A program made the position numbers and the translations under genes. A stretch of DNA of 64,000 bases. It comes from Sinohyriopsis cumingii. Taxonomy: Eukaryota; Mollusca; Bivalvia; Unionida; Unionidae. Positions 23,317 through 38,148 of this stretch are shown here, piece after piece (within the stretch, counting starts at the first letter, position 1; each line of letters opens with the position of its first letter). A model generated the notes under the pieces. The model was not told the origin of the DNA. It worked only from the letters and a program-made list of their open reading frames with translations, and searched no databases. Where the stretch lies: the NCBI GenBank assembly GCA_028554795.2, contig JAPYKE020000528.1, positions 1 to 64,000 of the forward strand, read 5' to 3'.

Positions 23317-25434
23317 ACAAGGCAGCTAAAAGAATCAGTATGTGCCTTATGCATGAATAAAGTTCACTAGTACTATAACAAATTAGCATACTTTTCATCA
23401 CCCCTCAACCATCTAGATTTTTAGATATTTACCTCTGTAGCAGACACACAAAAATACGTAAGCCAAGTCGACAGCTCATTTGCAGCCCGAGTTACGCATT
23501 TGATCTCCAATGCAAATCTAACTGTGACAGGCAGTCACCAACAAGCCAACCTATTTCCAAGCCTAACTCAAAGTAAATCTGAACCACATATAAATGCTAG
23601 GCTTGTGATAATTAGGTTCATGCCTTCTACCTTAAAAATTAGGGGGGTGTCAAAATATGAAACTATCCAGTGAGACCTTAAGAATTCAAATAGCAGTCTG
23701 ATTAAGGGAAAATCTTCTTATTTTCAAAACTTTGACCAATTCTAAATAAAACGCAACCTTCAGAAGTTTGAAATTCAAAATTGTTTGTTTCCTATGATTT
23801 ATTGAATTTATTGATGACCAAAAGCTATCAAGCAGAGCAACAGCTACGAGACAGCTTCATACTTCATGTATTACTTTCACCTCTGAAACATACAATTTCT
23901 TTATATTATGTCAGTTTCATCATTTTTCATAGCTAATACACCCTGTCTTGTTAGTGCCTGGTGATATCAGAGATATCTGAGAGCACAAATAATACAACTC
24001 TTCATGCAATCTGAAATAGTAGTGAATAAAAGATGTAAAGAAGCCAAGCTGAATTTCTTGTACAATGGCTGCAGAATGTACATGCCAAGTACTTGAAAGA
24101 ATAATAACGATGCACGGCATATATAAACTGACCAGAACTCTCTCACTGATTTCATGAAGAAGGTCAAATCTATTTTAGAATAGAGAAATCCAAGGTAGAC
24201 TTAAGCGAGGCAACTCATCAGGTAACATCAAATGTATGGACCAATCTTTGTAAACTGAACCACATCAGTTGGGAAACTTAAACAATGAAATTCTATACCC
24301 ATATTTATCCCATCTGTTGATAAAACAATATGCATGGATAATGTATTTTAAGAACACTAAGAAGGACACCTCTAAATCATTTTCATACTGGCCGGCACAT
24401 AATGTTGTTGAAGTTGCTGCTATTTAGAAGTGTGTTTTGCTAGTGATTGTCACCTGCATAGAACTGAATCTAAAGCAAATAGAAAATCATGCAAAGTAAA
24501 AAAGGGGAGGAGAAAAAACACAATGTAAAAAAGGGACATCCATTTAATATAACTCACCAAAAACTTCAATGAAACTGGTGCAGATATATTTGTTCCTGTG
24601 AAAGCTCCACAACAATTGGCATGTCTGACTCCCAATAAATTGTTGATGTTGTCCTGCTGTTAGCAATATCACTTCAGCAGGTGTGCTCCCATACACCTTG
24701 AGGCCTACAACAAAATAAAACCCTGAACTTCTTATATACAGGTCATTATAACTTAAATTTCTGTAAATAAGATGAAATATATGTATTGAAACATTACATC
24801 ATGAGTAGATATGGATGTAAGAGCATTAAATTAAGGTAATCATCATAAAATTAGGAAAATATACTAAGTTTATACTGAAAATGTTGATAAACTGAATAAG
24901 TATGTGAAATACTTCAATTAAACCACCTTGCTTGAAACTTATAAGGCTTTTGTTGTTCATTAGGAGAATGGATCAGGAGCAATACCTGGTAGTATTAAAA
25001 CTGTTGAGTTAAGTCCCTTCTTCTACTATGATTAAGTGCAATCAAATCTATAGGAAGTGTATGTTTGGAATACCTAACTATGTCAGATTCAAGATATGGA
25101 GGTAATAAGGATATGATTTATGGCACAGTGAATCACATTTGACAAGACTGAAAAAATGACACCGGTTCTTAAGGTCTCACTGGACAGTTTATCTGGTGAA
25201 TTTTCATCCGACGATGACCAATTACAGAAAAGTGAGAATAATTTTACACTGAAGATACAAATAAAAACAAACTAATGATTTTTGTAGAAAGCATACATGT
25301 GAGATTTTGACTGCAGTAATCAGGTTAATTCCTGATGCAACTGGTGGTTTTTATACTGAACCAACACTGCCACCAACCCCTAAATTTTACATTCATTTTT
25401 GACAAGAAATAGCTATTTTGAATATTTTTCTGTG
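23317..25434. repeat. Monomer 12, class B'', 2,118 bp
   Basis: B indel state with GCTACGAGAC, TTTATATTATG and TTAAGCGAGG; GCCGGC is intact. It is the third element of the first trimer. Y lies at 24558-24704. Confidence 0.95.
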
Positions 25435-27552
25435 ACAAGGCAGCTAAAAGAATCAGTATGTGCCTTATGCATGAATAAAGTTCACTAGTACTATAACAAA
25501 TTAGCATACTTTTCATCACCCCTCAACCATCTAGATTTTTAGATATTTACCTCTGTAGCAGACACACAAAAATACGTAAGCCAAGTCGACAGCTCATTTG
25601 CAGCCCGAGTTACGCATTTGATCTCCAATGCAAATCTAACTGTGACAGGCAGTCACCAACAAGCCAACCTATTTCCAAGCCTAACTCAAAGAAAATCTGA
25701 ACCACATATAAATGCTAGGCTTGTGATAATTAGGTTCATGCCTTCTACCTTAAAAATTAGGGGGGTGTCAAAATATGAAACTATCCAGTGAGACCTTAAG
25801 AATTCAAATAGCAGTCTGATTAAGGGAAAATCTTCTTATTTTCAAAACTTTGACCAATTCTAAATAAAACGCAACCTTCAGAAGTTTGAAATTCAAAATT
25901 GTTTGTTTCCTATGATTTATTGAATTTATTGATGACCAAAAGCTATCAAGCAGAGCAACAGCTATGAGACAGCTTCATACTTCATGTATTACTTTCACCT
26001 CTGAAACATACAATTTCTTTGTATTATGTCAGTTTCATCATTTTTCATAGCTAATACACCCTGTCTTGTTAGTGCCTGGTGATATCAGAGATATCTGAGA
26101 GCACAAATAATACAACTCTTCATGCAATCTGAAATAGTAGTGAATAAAAGATGTAAAGAAGCCAAGCTGAATTTCTTGTACAATGGCTGCAGAATGTACA
26201 TGCCAAGTACTTGAAAGAATAATAACGATGCACGGCATATATAAACTGACCAGAACTCTCTCACTGATTTCATGAAGAAGGTCAAATCTATTTTAGAATA
26301 GAGAAATCCAAGGTAGACTTAAGAGAGGCAACTCATCAGGTAACATCAAATGTATGGACCAATCTTTGTAAACTGAACCACATCAGTTGGGAAACTTAAA
26401 CAATGAAATTCTATACCCATATTTATCCCATCTGTTGATAAAACAATATGCATGGATGATGTATTTTAAGAACACTAAGAAGGACACCTCTAAATCATTT
26501 TCATACTGGCCGGCACATAATGTTGTTGAAGTTGCTGCTATTTAGAAGTGTGTTTTGCTAGTGATTGTCACCTGCATAGAACTGAATCTAAAGCAAATAG
26601 AAAATCATGCAAAGTAAAAAAGGGGAGGAGAAAAAACACAATGTAAAAAAGGGACATCCATTTAATATAACTCACCAAAAACTTCAGTGAAACTGGTGCA
26701 GATATATTTGTTCCTGTGAAAGCTCCACAACAATTGGCATGTCTGACTCCCAATAAATTGTTGATGTTGTCCTGCTGTTAGCAATATCACTTCAGCAGGT
26801 GTGCTCCCATACACCTTGAGGCCTACAACAAAATAAAACCCTGAACTTCTTATATACAGGTCATTATAACTTAAATTTCTGTAAATAAGATGAAATATAT
26901 GTATTGAAACATTACATCATGAGTAGATATGGATGTAAGAGCATTAAATTAAGGTAATCATCATAAAATTAGGAAAATATACTAAGTTTATACTGAAAAT
27001 GTTGATAAACTGAATAAGTATGTGAAATACTTCAATTAAACCACCTTGCTTGAAACTTATAAGGCTTTTGTTGTTCATTAGGAGAATGGATCAGGAGCAA
27101 TACCTGGTAGTATTAAAACTGTTGAGTTAAGTCCCTTCTTCTACTATGATTAAGTGCAATCAAATCTATAGGAAGTGTATGTTTGGAATACCTAACTATG
27201 TCAGATTCAAGATATGGAGGTAATAAGGATATGATTTATGGCACAGTGAATCACATTTGACAAGACTGAAAAAATGACACCGGTTCTTAAGGTCTCACTG
27301 GACAGTTTATCTGGTGAATTTTCATCCGACGATGACCAATTACAGAAAAGTGAGAATAATTTTACACTGAAGATACAAATAAAAACAAACTAATGATTTT
27401 TGTAGAAAGCATACATGTGAGATTTTGACTGCAGTAATCAGGTTAATTCCTGATGCAACTGGTGGTTTTTATACTGAACCAACACTGCCACCAACCCCTA
27501 AATTTTACATTCATTTTTGACAAGAAATAGCTATTTTGAATATTTTTCTGTG
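25435..27552. repeat. Monomer 13, class B', 2,118 bp
   Basis: Full B' marker set, 6,356 bp after monomer 10. Y lies at 26676-26822 with the Ile-to-Thr change. Confidence 0.95.
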
Positions 27553-29672
27553 ACAAGGCAGCTAAAAGAATCAGTATGTGCCTTATGCATGAATAAAGTT
27601 CACTAGTACTATAACAAATTAGCATACTTTTCATCACCCCTCAACCATCTAGATTTTTAGATATTTACCTCTGTAGCAGACACACAAAAATACGTAGCCC
27701 GAGTTACGCATTTGATCTCCAATGCAAATCTAACTGTGACAGGCAGTCACCAACAAGCCAACCTATTTCCAAGCCTAACTCAAAGTAAATCTGAACCACA
27801 TTATAGATTTAGCTTATGTGTGAATTTATAAATGCTAGGCTTGTGATAATTAGGTTCATGCCTTCTACCTTAAAAATTAGGGGGGTGTCAAAATATGAAA
27901 CTATCCAGTGAGACCTTAAGAATTCAAATAGCAGTCTGATTAAGGGAAAATCTTCTTATTTTCAAAACTTTGACCAATTCTAAATAAAACGCAACCTTCA
28001 GAAGTTTGAAATTCAAAATTGTTTGTTTCCTATGATTTATTGAATTTATTGATGACCAAAAGCTATCAAGCAGAGCAACAGCTACGAGACAGCTTCATAC
28101 TTCATGTATTACTTTCACCTCTGAAACATACAATTTCTTTATATTATGTCAGTTTCATCATTTTTCATAGCTAATACACCCTGTCTTGTTAGTGCCTGGT
28201 GATATCAGAGATATCTGAGAGCACAAATAATACAACTCTTCATGCAATCTGAAATAGTAGTGAATAAAAGATGTAAAGAAGCCAAGCTGAATTTCTTGTA
28301 CAATGGCTGCAGAATGTACATGCCAAGTACTTGAAAGAATAATAACGATGCACGGCATATATAAACTGACCAGAACTCTCTCACTGATTTCATGAAGAAG
28401 GTCAAATCTATTTTAGAATAGAGAAATCCAAGGTAGACTTAAGCGAGGCAACTCATCAGGTAACATCAAATGTATGGACCAATCTTTGTAAACTGAACCA
28501 CATCAGTTGGGAAACTTAAACAATGAAATTCTATACCCATATTTATCCCATCTGTTGATAAAACAATATGCATGGATAATGTATTTTAAGAACACTAAGA
28601 AGGACACCTCTAAATCATTTTCATACTGGACGGCACATAATGTTGTTGAAGTTGCTGCTATTTAGAAGTGTGTTTTGCTAGTGATTGTCACCTGCATAGA
28701 ACTGAATCTAAAGCAAATAGAAAATCATGCAAAGTAAAAAAGGGGAGGAGAAAAAACACAATGTAAAAAAGGGACATCCATTTAATATAACTCACCAAAA
28801 ACTTCAATGAAACTGGTGCAGATATATTTGTTCCTGTGAAAGCTCCACAACAATTGGCATGTCTGACTCCCAATAAATTGTTGATGTTGTCCTGCTGTTA
28901 GCAATATCACTTCAGCAGGTGTGCTCCCATACACCTTGAGGCCTACAACAAAATAAAACCCTGAACTTCTTATATACAGGTCATTATAACTTAAATTTCT
29001 GTAAATAAGATGAAATATATGTATTGAAACATTACATCATGAGTAGATATGGATGTAAGAGCATTAAATTAAGGTAATCATCATAAAATTAGGAAAATAT
29101 ACTAAGTTTATACTGAAAATGTTGATAAACTGAATAAGTATGTGAAATACTTCAATTAAACCACCTTGCTTGAAACTTATAAGGCTTTTGTTGTTCATTA
29201 GGAGAATGGATCAGGAGCAATACCTGGTAGTATTAAAACTGTTGAGTTAAGTCCCTTCTTCTACTATGATTAAGTGCAATCAAATCTATAGGAAGTGTAT
29301 GTTTGGAATACCTAACTATGTCAGATTCAAGATATGGAGGTAATAAGGATATGATTTATGGCACAGTGAATCACATTTGACAAGACTGAAAAAATGACAC
29401 CGGTTCTTAAGGTCTCACTGGACAGTTTATCTGGTGAATTTTCATCCGACGATGACCAATTACAGAAAAGTGAGAATAATTTTACACTGAAGATACAAAT
29501 AAAAACAAACTAATGATTTTTGTAGAAAGCATACATGTGAGATTTTGACTGCAGTAATCAGGTTAATTCCTGATGCAACTGGTGGTTTTTATACTGAACC
29601 AACACTGCCACCAACCCCTAAATTTTACATTCATTTTTGACAAGAAATAGCTATTTTGAATATTTTTCTGTG
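27553..29672. repeat. Monomer 14, class A', 2,120 bp
   Basis: Has TGGACGGCAC at about 28627. It lacks monomer 11's private CAACCAGAGC. Y lies at 28796-28942. Confidence 0.95.
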
Positions 29673-31790
29673 ACAAGGCAGCTAAAAGAATCAGTATGTG
29701 CCTTATGCATGAATAAAGTTCACTAGTACTATAACAAATTAGCATACTTTTCATCACCCCTCAACCATCTAGATTTTTAGATATTTACCTCTGTAGCAGA
29801 CACACAAAAATACGTAAGCCAAGTCGACAGCTCATTTGCAGCCCGAGTTACGCATTTGATCTCCAATGCAAATCTAACTGTGACAGGCAGTCACCAACAA
29901 GCCAACCTATTTCCAAGCCTAACTCAAAGTAAATCTGAACCACATATAAATGCTAGGCTTGTGATAATTAGGTTCATGCCTTCTACCTTAAAAATTAGGG
30001 GGGTGTCAAAATATGAAACTATCCAGTGAGACCTTAAGAATTCAAATAGCAGTCTGATTAAGGGAAAATCTTCTTATTTTCAAAACTTTGACCAATTCTA
30101 AATAAAACGCAACCTTCAGAAGTTTGAAATTCAAAATTGTTTGTTTCCTATGATTTATTGAATTTATTGATGACCAAAAGCTATCAAGCAGAGCAACAGC
30201 TACGAGACAGCTTCATACTTCATGTATTACTTTCACCTCTGAAACATACAATTTCTTTATATTATGTCAGTTTCATCATTTTTCATAGCTAATACACCCT
30301 GTCTTGTTAGTGCCTGGTGATATCAGAGATATCTGAGAGCACAAATAATACAACTCTTCATGCAATCTGAAATAGTAGTGAACAAAAGATGTAAAGAAGC
30401 CAAGCTGAATTTCTTGTACAATGGCTGCAGAATGTACATGCCAAGTACTTGAAAGAATAATAACGATGCACGGCATATATAAACTGACCAGAACTCTCTC
30501 ACTGATTTCATGAAGAAGGTCAAATCTATTTTAGAATAGAGAAATCCAAGGTAGACTTAAGCGAGGCAACTCATCAGGTAACATCAAATGTATGGACCAA
30601 TCTTTGTAAACTGAACCACATCAGTTGGGAAACTTAAACAATGAAATTCTATACCCATATTTATCCCATCTGTTGATAAAACAATATGCATGGATAATGT
30701 ATTTTAAGAACACTAAGAAGGACACCTCTAAATCATTTTCATACTGGCCGGCACATAATGTTGTTGAAGTTGCTGCTATTTAGAAGTGTGTTTTGCTAGT
30801 GATTGTCACCTGCATAGAACTGAATCTAAAGCAAATAGAAAATCATGCAAAGTAAAAAAGGGGAGGAGAAAAAACACAATGTAAAAAAGGGACATCCATT
30901 TAATATAACTCACCAAAAACTTCAATGAAACTGGTGCAGATATATTTGTTCCTGTGAAAGCTCCACAACAATTGGCATGTCTGACTCCCAATAAATTGTT
31001 GATGTTGTCCTGCTGTTAGCAATATCACTTCAGCAGGTGTGCTCCCATACACCTTGAGGCCTACAACAAAATAAAACCCTGAACTTCTTATATACAGGTC
31101 ATTATAACTTAAATTTCTGTAAATAAGATGAAATATATGTATTGAAACATTACATCATGAGTAGATATGGATGTAAGAGCATTAAATTAAGGTAATCATC
31201 ATAAAATTAGGAAAATATACTAAGTTTATACTGAAAATGTTGATAAACTGAATAAGTATGTGAAATACTTCAATTAAACCACCTTGCTTGAAACTTATAA
31301 GGCTTTTGTTGTTCATTAGGAGAATGGATCAGGAGCAATACCTGGTAGTATTAAAACTGTTGAGTTAAGTCCCTTCTTCTACTATGATTAAGTGCAATCA
31401 AATCTATAGGAAGTGTATGTTTGGAATACCTAACTATGTCAGATTCAAGATATGGAGGTAATAAGGATATGATTTATGGCACAGTGAATCACATTTGACA
31501 AGACTGAAAAAATGACACCGGTTCTTAAGGTCTCACTGGACAGTTTATCTGGTGAATTTTCATCCGACGATGACCAATTACAGAAAAGTGAGAATAATTT
31601 TACACTGAAGATACAAATAAAAACAAACTAATGATTTTTGTAGAAAGCATACATGTGAGATTTTGACTGCAGTAATCAGGTTAATTCCTGATGCAACTGG
31701 TGGTTTTTATACTGAACCAACACTGCCACCAACCCCTAAATTTTACATTCATTTTTGACAAGAAATAGCTATTTTGAATATTTTTCTGTG
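29673..31790. repeat. Monomer 15, class B'', 2,118 bp
   Basis: B'' markers plus a private GAACAAAAG at about 30380. Y lies at 30914-31060. Confidence 0.95.
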
Positions 31791-33910
31791 ACAAGGCAGC
31801 TAAAAGAATCAGTATGTGCCTTATGCATGAATAAAGTTCACTAGTACTATAACAAATTAGCATACTTTTCATCACCCCTCAACCATCTAGATTTTTAGAT
31901 ATTTACCTCTGTAGCAGACACACAAAAATACGTAGCCCGAGTTACGCATTTGATCTCCAATGCAAATCTAACTGTGACAGGCAGTCACCAACAAGCCAAC
32001 CTATTTCCAAGCCTAACTCAAAGTAAATCTGAACCACATTATAGATTTAGCTTATGTGTGAATTTATAAATGCTAGGCTTGTGATAATTAGGTTCATGCC
32101 TTCTACCTTAAAAATTAGGGGGGTGTCAAAATATGAAACTATCCAGTGAGACCTTAAGAATTCAAATAGCAGTCTGATTAAGGGAAAATCTTCTTATTTT
32201 CAAAACTTTGACCAATTCTAAATAAAACGCAACCTTCAGAAGTTTGAAATTCAAAATTGTTTGTTTCCTATGATTTATTGAATTTATTGATGACCAAAAG
32301 CTATCAAGCAGAGCAACAGCTACGAGACAGCTTCATACTTCATGTATTACTTTCACCTCTGAAACATACAATTTCTTTATATTATGTCAGTTTCATCATT
32401 TTTCATAGCTAATACATGCTGTCTTGTTAGTGCCTGGTGATATCAGAGATATCTGAGAGCACAAATAATACAACTCTTCATGCAATCTGAAATAGTAGTG
32501 AATAAAAGATGTAAAGAAGCCAAGCTGAATTTCTTGTACAATGGCTGCAGAATGTACATGCCAAGTACTTGAAAGAATAATAACGATGCACGGCATATAT
32601 AAACTGACCAGAACTCTCTCACTGATTTCATGAAGAAGGTCAAATCTATTTTAGAATAGAGAAATCCAAGGTAGACTTAAGCGAGGCAACTCATCAGGTA
32701 ACATCAAATGTATGGACCAATCTTTGTAAACTGAACCACATCAGTTGGGAAACTTAAACAATGAAATTCTATACCCATATTTATCCCATCTGTTGATAAA
32801 ACAATATGCATGGATAATGTATTTTAAGAACACTAAGAAGGACACCTCTAAATCATTTTCATACTGGCCGGCACATAATGTTGTTGAAGTTGCTGCTATT
32901 TAGAAGTGTGTTTTGCTAGTGATTGTCACCTGCATAGAACTGAATCTAAAGCAAATAGAAAATCATGCAAAGTAAAAAAGGGGAGGAGAAAAAACACAAT
33001 GTAAAAAAGGGACATCCATTTAATATAACTCACCAAAAACTTCAATGAAACTGGTGCAGATATATTTGTTCCTGTGAAAGCTCCACAACAATTGGCATGT
33101 CTGACTCCCAATAAATTGTTGATGTTGTCCTGCTGTTAGCAATATCACTTCAGCAGGTGTGCTCCCATACACCTTGAGGCCTACAACAAAATAAAACCCT
33201 GAACTTCTTATATACAGGTCATTATAACTTAAATTTCTGTAAATAAGATGAAATATATGTATTGAAACATTACATCATGAGTAGATATGGATGTAAGAGC
33301 ATTAAATTAAGGTAATCATCATAAAATTAGGAAAATATACTAAGTTTATACTGAAAATGTTGATAAACTGAATAAGTATGTGAAATACTTCAATTAAACC
33401 ACCTTGCTTGAAACTTATAAGGCTTTTGTTGTTCATTAGGAGAATGGATCAGGAGCAATACCTGGTAGTATTAAAACTGTTGAGTTAAGTCCCTTCTTCT
33501 ACTATGATTAAGTGCAATCAAATCTATAGGAAGTGTATGTTTGGAATACCTAACTATGTCAGATTCAAGATATGGAGGTAATAAGGATATGATTTATGGC
33601 ACAGTGAATCACATTTGACAAGACTGAAAAAATGACACCGGTTCTTAAGGTCTCACTGGACAGTTTATCTGGTGAATTTTCATCCGACGATGACCAATTA
33701 CAGAAAAGTGAGAATAATTTTACACTGAAGATACAAATAAAAACAAACTAATGATTTTTGTAGAAAGCATACATGTGAGATTTTGACTGCAGTAATCAGG
33801 TTAATTCCTGATGCAACTGGTGGTTTTTATACTGAACCAACACTGCCACCAACCCCTAAATTTTACATTCATTTTTGACAAGAAATAGCTATTTTGAATA
33901 TTTTTCTGTG
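31791..33910. repeat. Monomer 16, class A'', extra monomer inside the trimer series, 2,120 bp
   Basis: A indel state but with GCCGGC intact, unlike the A' copies. A private AATACATGCTG (two adjacent substitutions) lies at about 32411. It breaks the B'A'B'' rhythm and makes the next B' element 8,476 bp distant instead of 6,356. Y lies at 33034-33180. Confidence 0.95.
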
Positions 33911-36028
33911 ACAAGGCAGCTAAAAGAATCAGTATGTGCCTTATGCATGAATAAAGTTCACTAGTACTATAACAAATTAGCATACTTTTCATCACCCCTC
34001 AACCATCTAGATTTTTAGATATTTACCTCTGTAGCAGACACACAAAAATACGTAAGCCAAGTCGACAGCTCATTTGCAGCCCGAGTTACGCATTTGATCT
34101 CCAATGCAAATCTAACTGTGACAGGCAGTCACCAACAAGCCAACCTATTTCCAAGCCTAACTCAAAGAAAATCTGAACCACATATAAATGCTAGGCTTGT
34201 GATAATTAGGTTCATGCCTTCTACCTTAAAAATTAGGGGGGTGTCAAAATATGAAACTATCCAGTGAGACCTTAAGAATTCAAATAGCAGTCTGATTAAG
34301 GGAAAATCTTCTTATTTTCAAAACTTTGACCAATTCTAAATAAAACGCAACCTTCAGAAGTTTGAAATTCAAAATTGTTTGTTTCCTATGATTTATTGAA
34401 TTTATTGATGACCAAAAGCTATCAAGCAGAGCAACAGCTATGAGACAGCTTCATACTTCATGTATTACTTTCACCTCTGAAACATACAATTTCTTTGTAT
34501 TATGTCAGTTTCATCATTTTTCATAGCTAATACACCCTGTCTTGTTAGTGCCTGGTGATATCAGAGATATCTGAGAGCACAAATAATACAACTCTTCATG
34601 CAATCTGAAATAGTAGTGAATAAAAGATGTAAAGAAGCCAAGCTGAATTTCTTGTACAATGGCTGCAGAATGTACATGCCAAGTACTTGAAAGAATAATA
34701 ACGATGCACGGCATATATAAACTGACCAGAACTCTCTCACTGATTTCATGAAGAAGGTCAAATCTATTTTAGAATAGAGAAATCCAAGGTAGACTTAAGA
34801 GAGGCAACTCATCAGGTAACATCAAATGTATGGACCAATCTTTGTAAACTGAACCACATCAGTTGGGAAACTTAAACAATGAAATTCTATACCCATATTT
34901 ATCCCATCTGTTGATAAAACAATATGCATGGATGATGTATTTTAAGAACACTAAGAAGGACACCTCTAAATCATTTTCATACTGGCCGGCACATAATGTT
35001 GTTGAAGTTGCTGCTATTTAGAAGTGTGTTTTGCTAGTGATTGTCACCTGCATAGAACTGAATCTAAAGCAAATAGAAAATCATGCAAAGTAAAAAAGGG
35101 GAGGAGAAAAAACACAATGTAAAAAAGGGACATCCATTTAATATAACTCACCAAAAACTTCAGTGAAACTGGTGCAGATATATTTGTTCCTGTGAAAGCT
35201 CCACAACAATTGGCATGTCTGACTCCCAATAAATTGTTGATGTTGTCCTGCTGTTAGCAATATCACTTCAGCAGGTGTGCTCCCATACACCTTGAGGCCT
35301 ACAACAAAATAAAACCCTGAACTTCTTATATACAGGTCATTATAACTTAAATTTCTGTAAATAAGATGAAATATATGTATTGAAACATTACATCATGAGT
35401 AGATATGGATGTAAGAGCATTAAATTAAGGTAATCATCATAAAATTAGGAAAATATACTAAGTTTATACTGAAAATGTTGATAAACTGAATAAGTATGTG
35501 AAATACTTCAATTAAACCACCTTGCTTGAAACTTATAAGGCTTTTGTTGTTCATTAGGAGAATGGATCAGGAGCAATACCTGGTAGTATTAAAACTGTTG
35601 AGTTAAGTCCCTTCTTCTACTATGATTAAGTGCAATCAAATCTATAGGAAGTGTATGTTTGGAATACCTAACTATGTCAGATTCAAGATATGGAGGTAAT
35701 AAGGATATGATTTATGGCACAGTGAATCACATTTGACAAGACTGAAAAAATGACACCGGTTCTTAAGGTCTCACTGGACAGTTTATCTGGTGAATTTTCA
35801 TCCGACGATGACCAATTACAGAAAAGTGAGAATAATTTTACACTGAAGATACAAATAAAAACAAACTAATGATTTTTGTAGAAAGCATACATGTGAGATT
35901 TTGACTGCAGTAATCAGGTTAATTCCTGATGCAACTGGTGGTTTTTATACTGAACCAACACTGCCACCAACCCCTAAATTTTACATTCATTTTTGACAAG
36001 AAATAGCTATTTTGAATATTTTTCTGTG
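33911..36028. repeat. Monomer 17, class B', 2,118 bp
   Basis: Full B' marker set. Y lies at 35152-35298 with the Ile-to-Thr change. Confidence 0.95.
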
Positions 36029-38148
36029 ACAAGGCAGCTAAAAGAATCAGTATGTGCCTTATGCATGAATAAAGTTCACTAGTACTATAACAAATTAGCA
36101 TACTTTTCATCACCCCTCAACCATCTAGATTTTTAGATATTTACCTCTGTAGCAGACACACAAAAATACGTAGCCCGAGTTACGCATTTGATCTCCAATG
36201 CAAATCTAACTGTGACAGGCAGTCACCAACAAGCCAACCTATTTCCAAGCCTAACTCAAAGTAAATCTGAACCACATTATAGATTTAGCTTATGTGTGAA
36301 TTTATAAATGCTAGGCTTGTGATAATTAGGTTCATGCCTTCTACCTTAAAAATTAGGGGGGTGTCAAAATATGAAACTATCCAGTGAGACCTTAAGAATT
36401 CAAATAGCAGTCTGATTAAGGGAAAATCTTCTTATTTTCAAAACTTTGACCAATTCTAAATAAAACGCAACCTTCAGAAGTTTGAAATTCAAAATTGTTT
36501 GTTTCCTATGATTTATTGAATTTATTGATGACCAAAAGCTATCAAGCAGAGCAACAGCTACGAGACAGCTTCATACTTCATGTATTACTTTCACCTCTGA
36601 AACATACAATTTCTTTATATTATGTCAGTTTCATCATTTTTCATAGCTAATACACCCTGTCTTGTTAGTGCCTGGTGATATCAGAGATATCTGAGAGCAC
36701 AAATAATACAACTCTTCATGCAATCTGAAATAGTAGTGAATAAAAGATGTAAAGAAGCCAAGCTGAATTTCTTGTACAATGGCTGCAGAATGTACATGCC
36801 AAGTACTTGAAAGAATAATAACGATGCACGGCATATATAAACTGACCAGAACTCTCTCACTGATTTCATGAAGAAGGTCAAATCTATTTTAGAATAGAGA
36901 AATCCAAGGTAGACTTAAGCGAGGCAACTCATCAGGTAACATCAAATGTATGGACCAATCTTTGTAAACTGAACCACATCAGTTGGGAAACTTAAACAAT
37001 GAAATTCTATACCCATATTTATCCCATCTGTTGATAAAACAATATGCATGGATAATGTATTTTAAGAACACTAAGAAGGACACCTCTAAATCATTTTCAT
37101 ACTGGACGGCACATAATGTTGTTGAAGTTGCTGCTATTTAGAAGTGTGTTTTGCTAGTGATTGTCACCTGCATAGAACTGAATCTAAAGCAAATAGAAAA
37201 TCATGCAAAGTAAAAAAGGGGAGGAGAAAAAACACAATGTAAAAAAGGGACATCCATTTAATATAACTCACCAAAAACTTCAATGAAACTGGTGCAGATA
37301 TATTTGTTCCTGTGAAAGCTCCACAACAATTGGCATGTCTGACTCCCAATAAATTGTTGATGTTGTCCTGCTGTTAGCAATATCACTTCAGCAGGTGTGC
37401 TCCCATACACCTTGAGGCCTACAACAAAATAAAACCCTGAACTTCTTATATACAGGTCATTATAACTTAAATTTCTGTAAATAAGATGAAATATATGTAT
37501 TGAAACATTACATCATGAGTAGATATGGATGTAAGAGCATTAAATTAAGGTAATCATCATAAAATTAGGAAAATATACTAAGTTTATACTGAAAATGTTG
37601 ATAAACTGAATAAGTATGTGAAATACTTCAATTAAACCACCTTGCTTGAAACTTATAAGGCTTTTGTTGTTCATTAGGAGAATGGATCAGGAGCAATACC
37701 TGGTAGTATTAAAACTGTTGAGTTAAGTCCCTTCTTCTACTATGATTAAGTGCAATCAAATCTATAGGAAGTGTATGTTTGGAATACCTAACTATGTCAG
37801 ATTCAAGATATGGAGGTAATAAGGATATGATTTATGGCACAGTGAATCACATTTGACAAGACTGAAAAAATGACACCGGTTCTTAAGGTCTCACTGGACA
37901 GTTTATCTGGTGAATTTTCATCCGACGATGACCAATTACAGAAAAGTGAGAATAATTTTACACTGAAGATACAAATAAAAACAAACTAATGATTTTTGTA
38001 GAAAGCATACATGTGAGATTTTGACTGCAGTAATCAGGTTAATTCCTGATGCAACTGGTGGTTTTTATACTGAACCAACACTGCCACCAACCCCTAAATT
38101 TTACATTCATTTTTGACAAGAAATAGCTATTTTGAATATTTTTCTGTG
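36029..38148. repeat. Monomer 18, class A', 2,120 bp
   Basis: Has TGGACGGCAC at about 37103. Y lies at 37272-37418. Confidence 0.95.
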
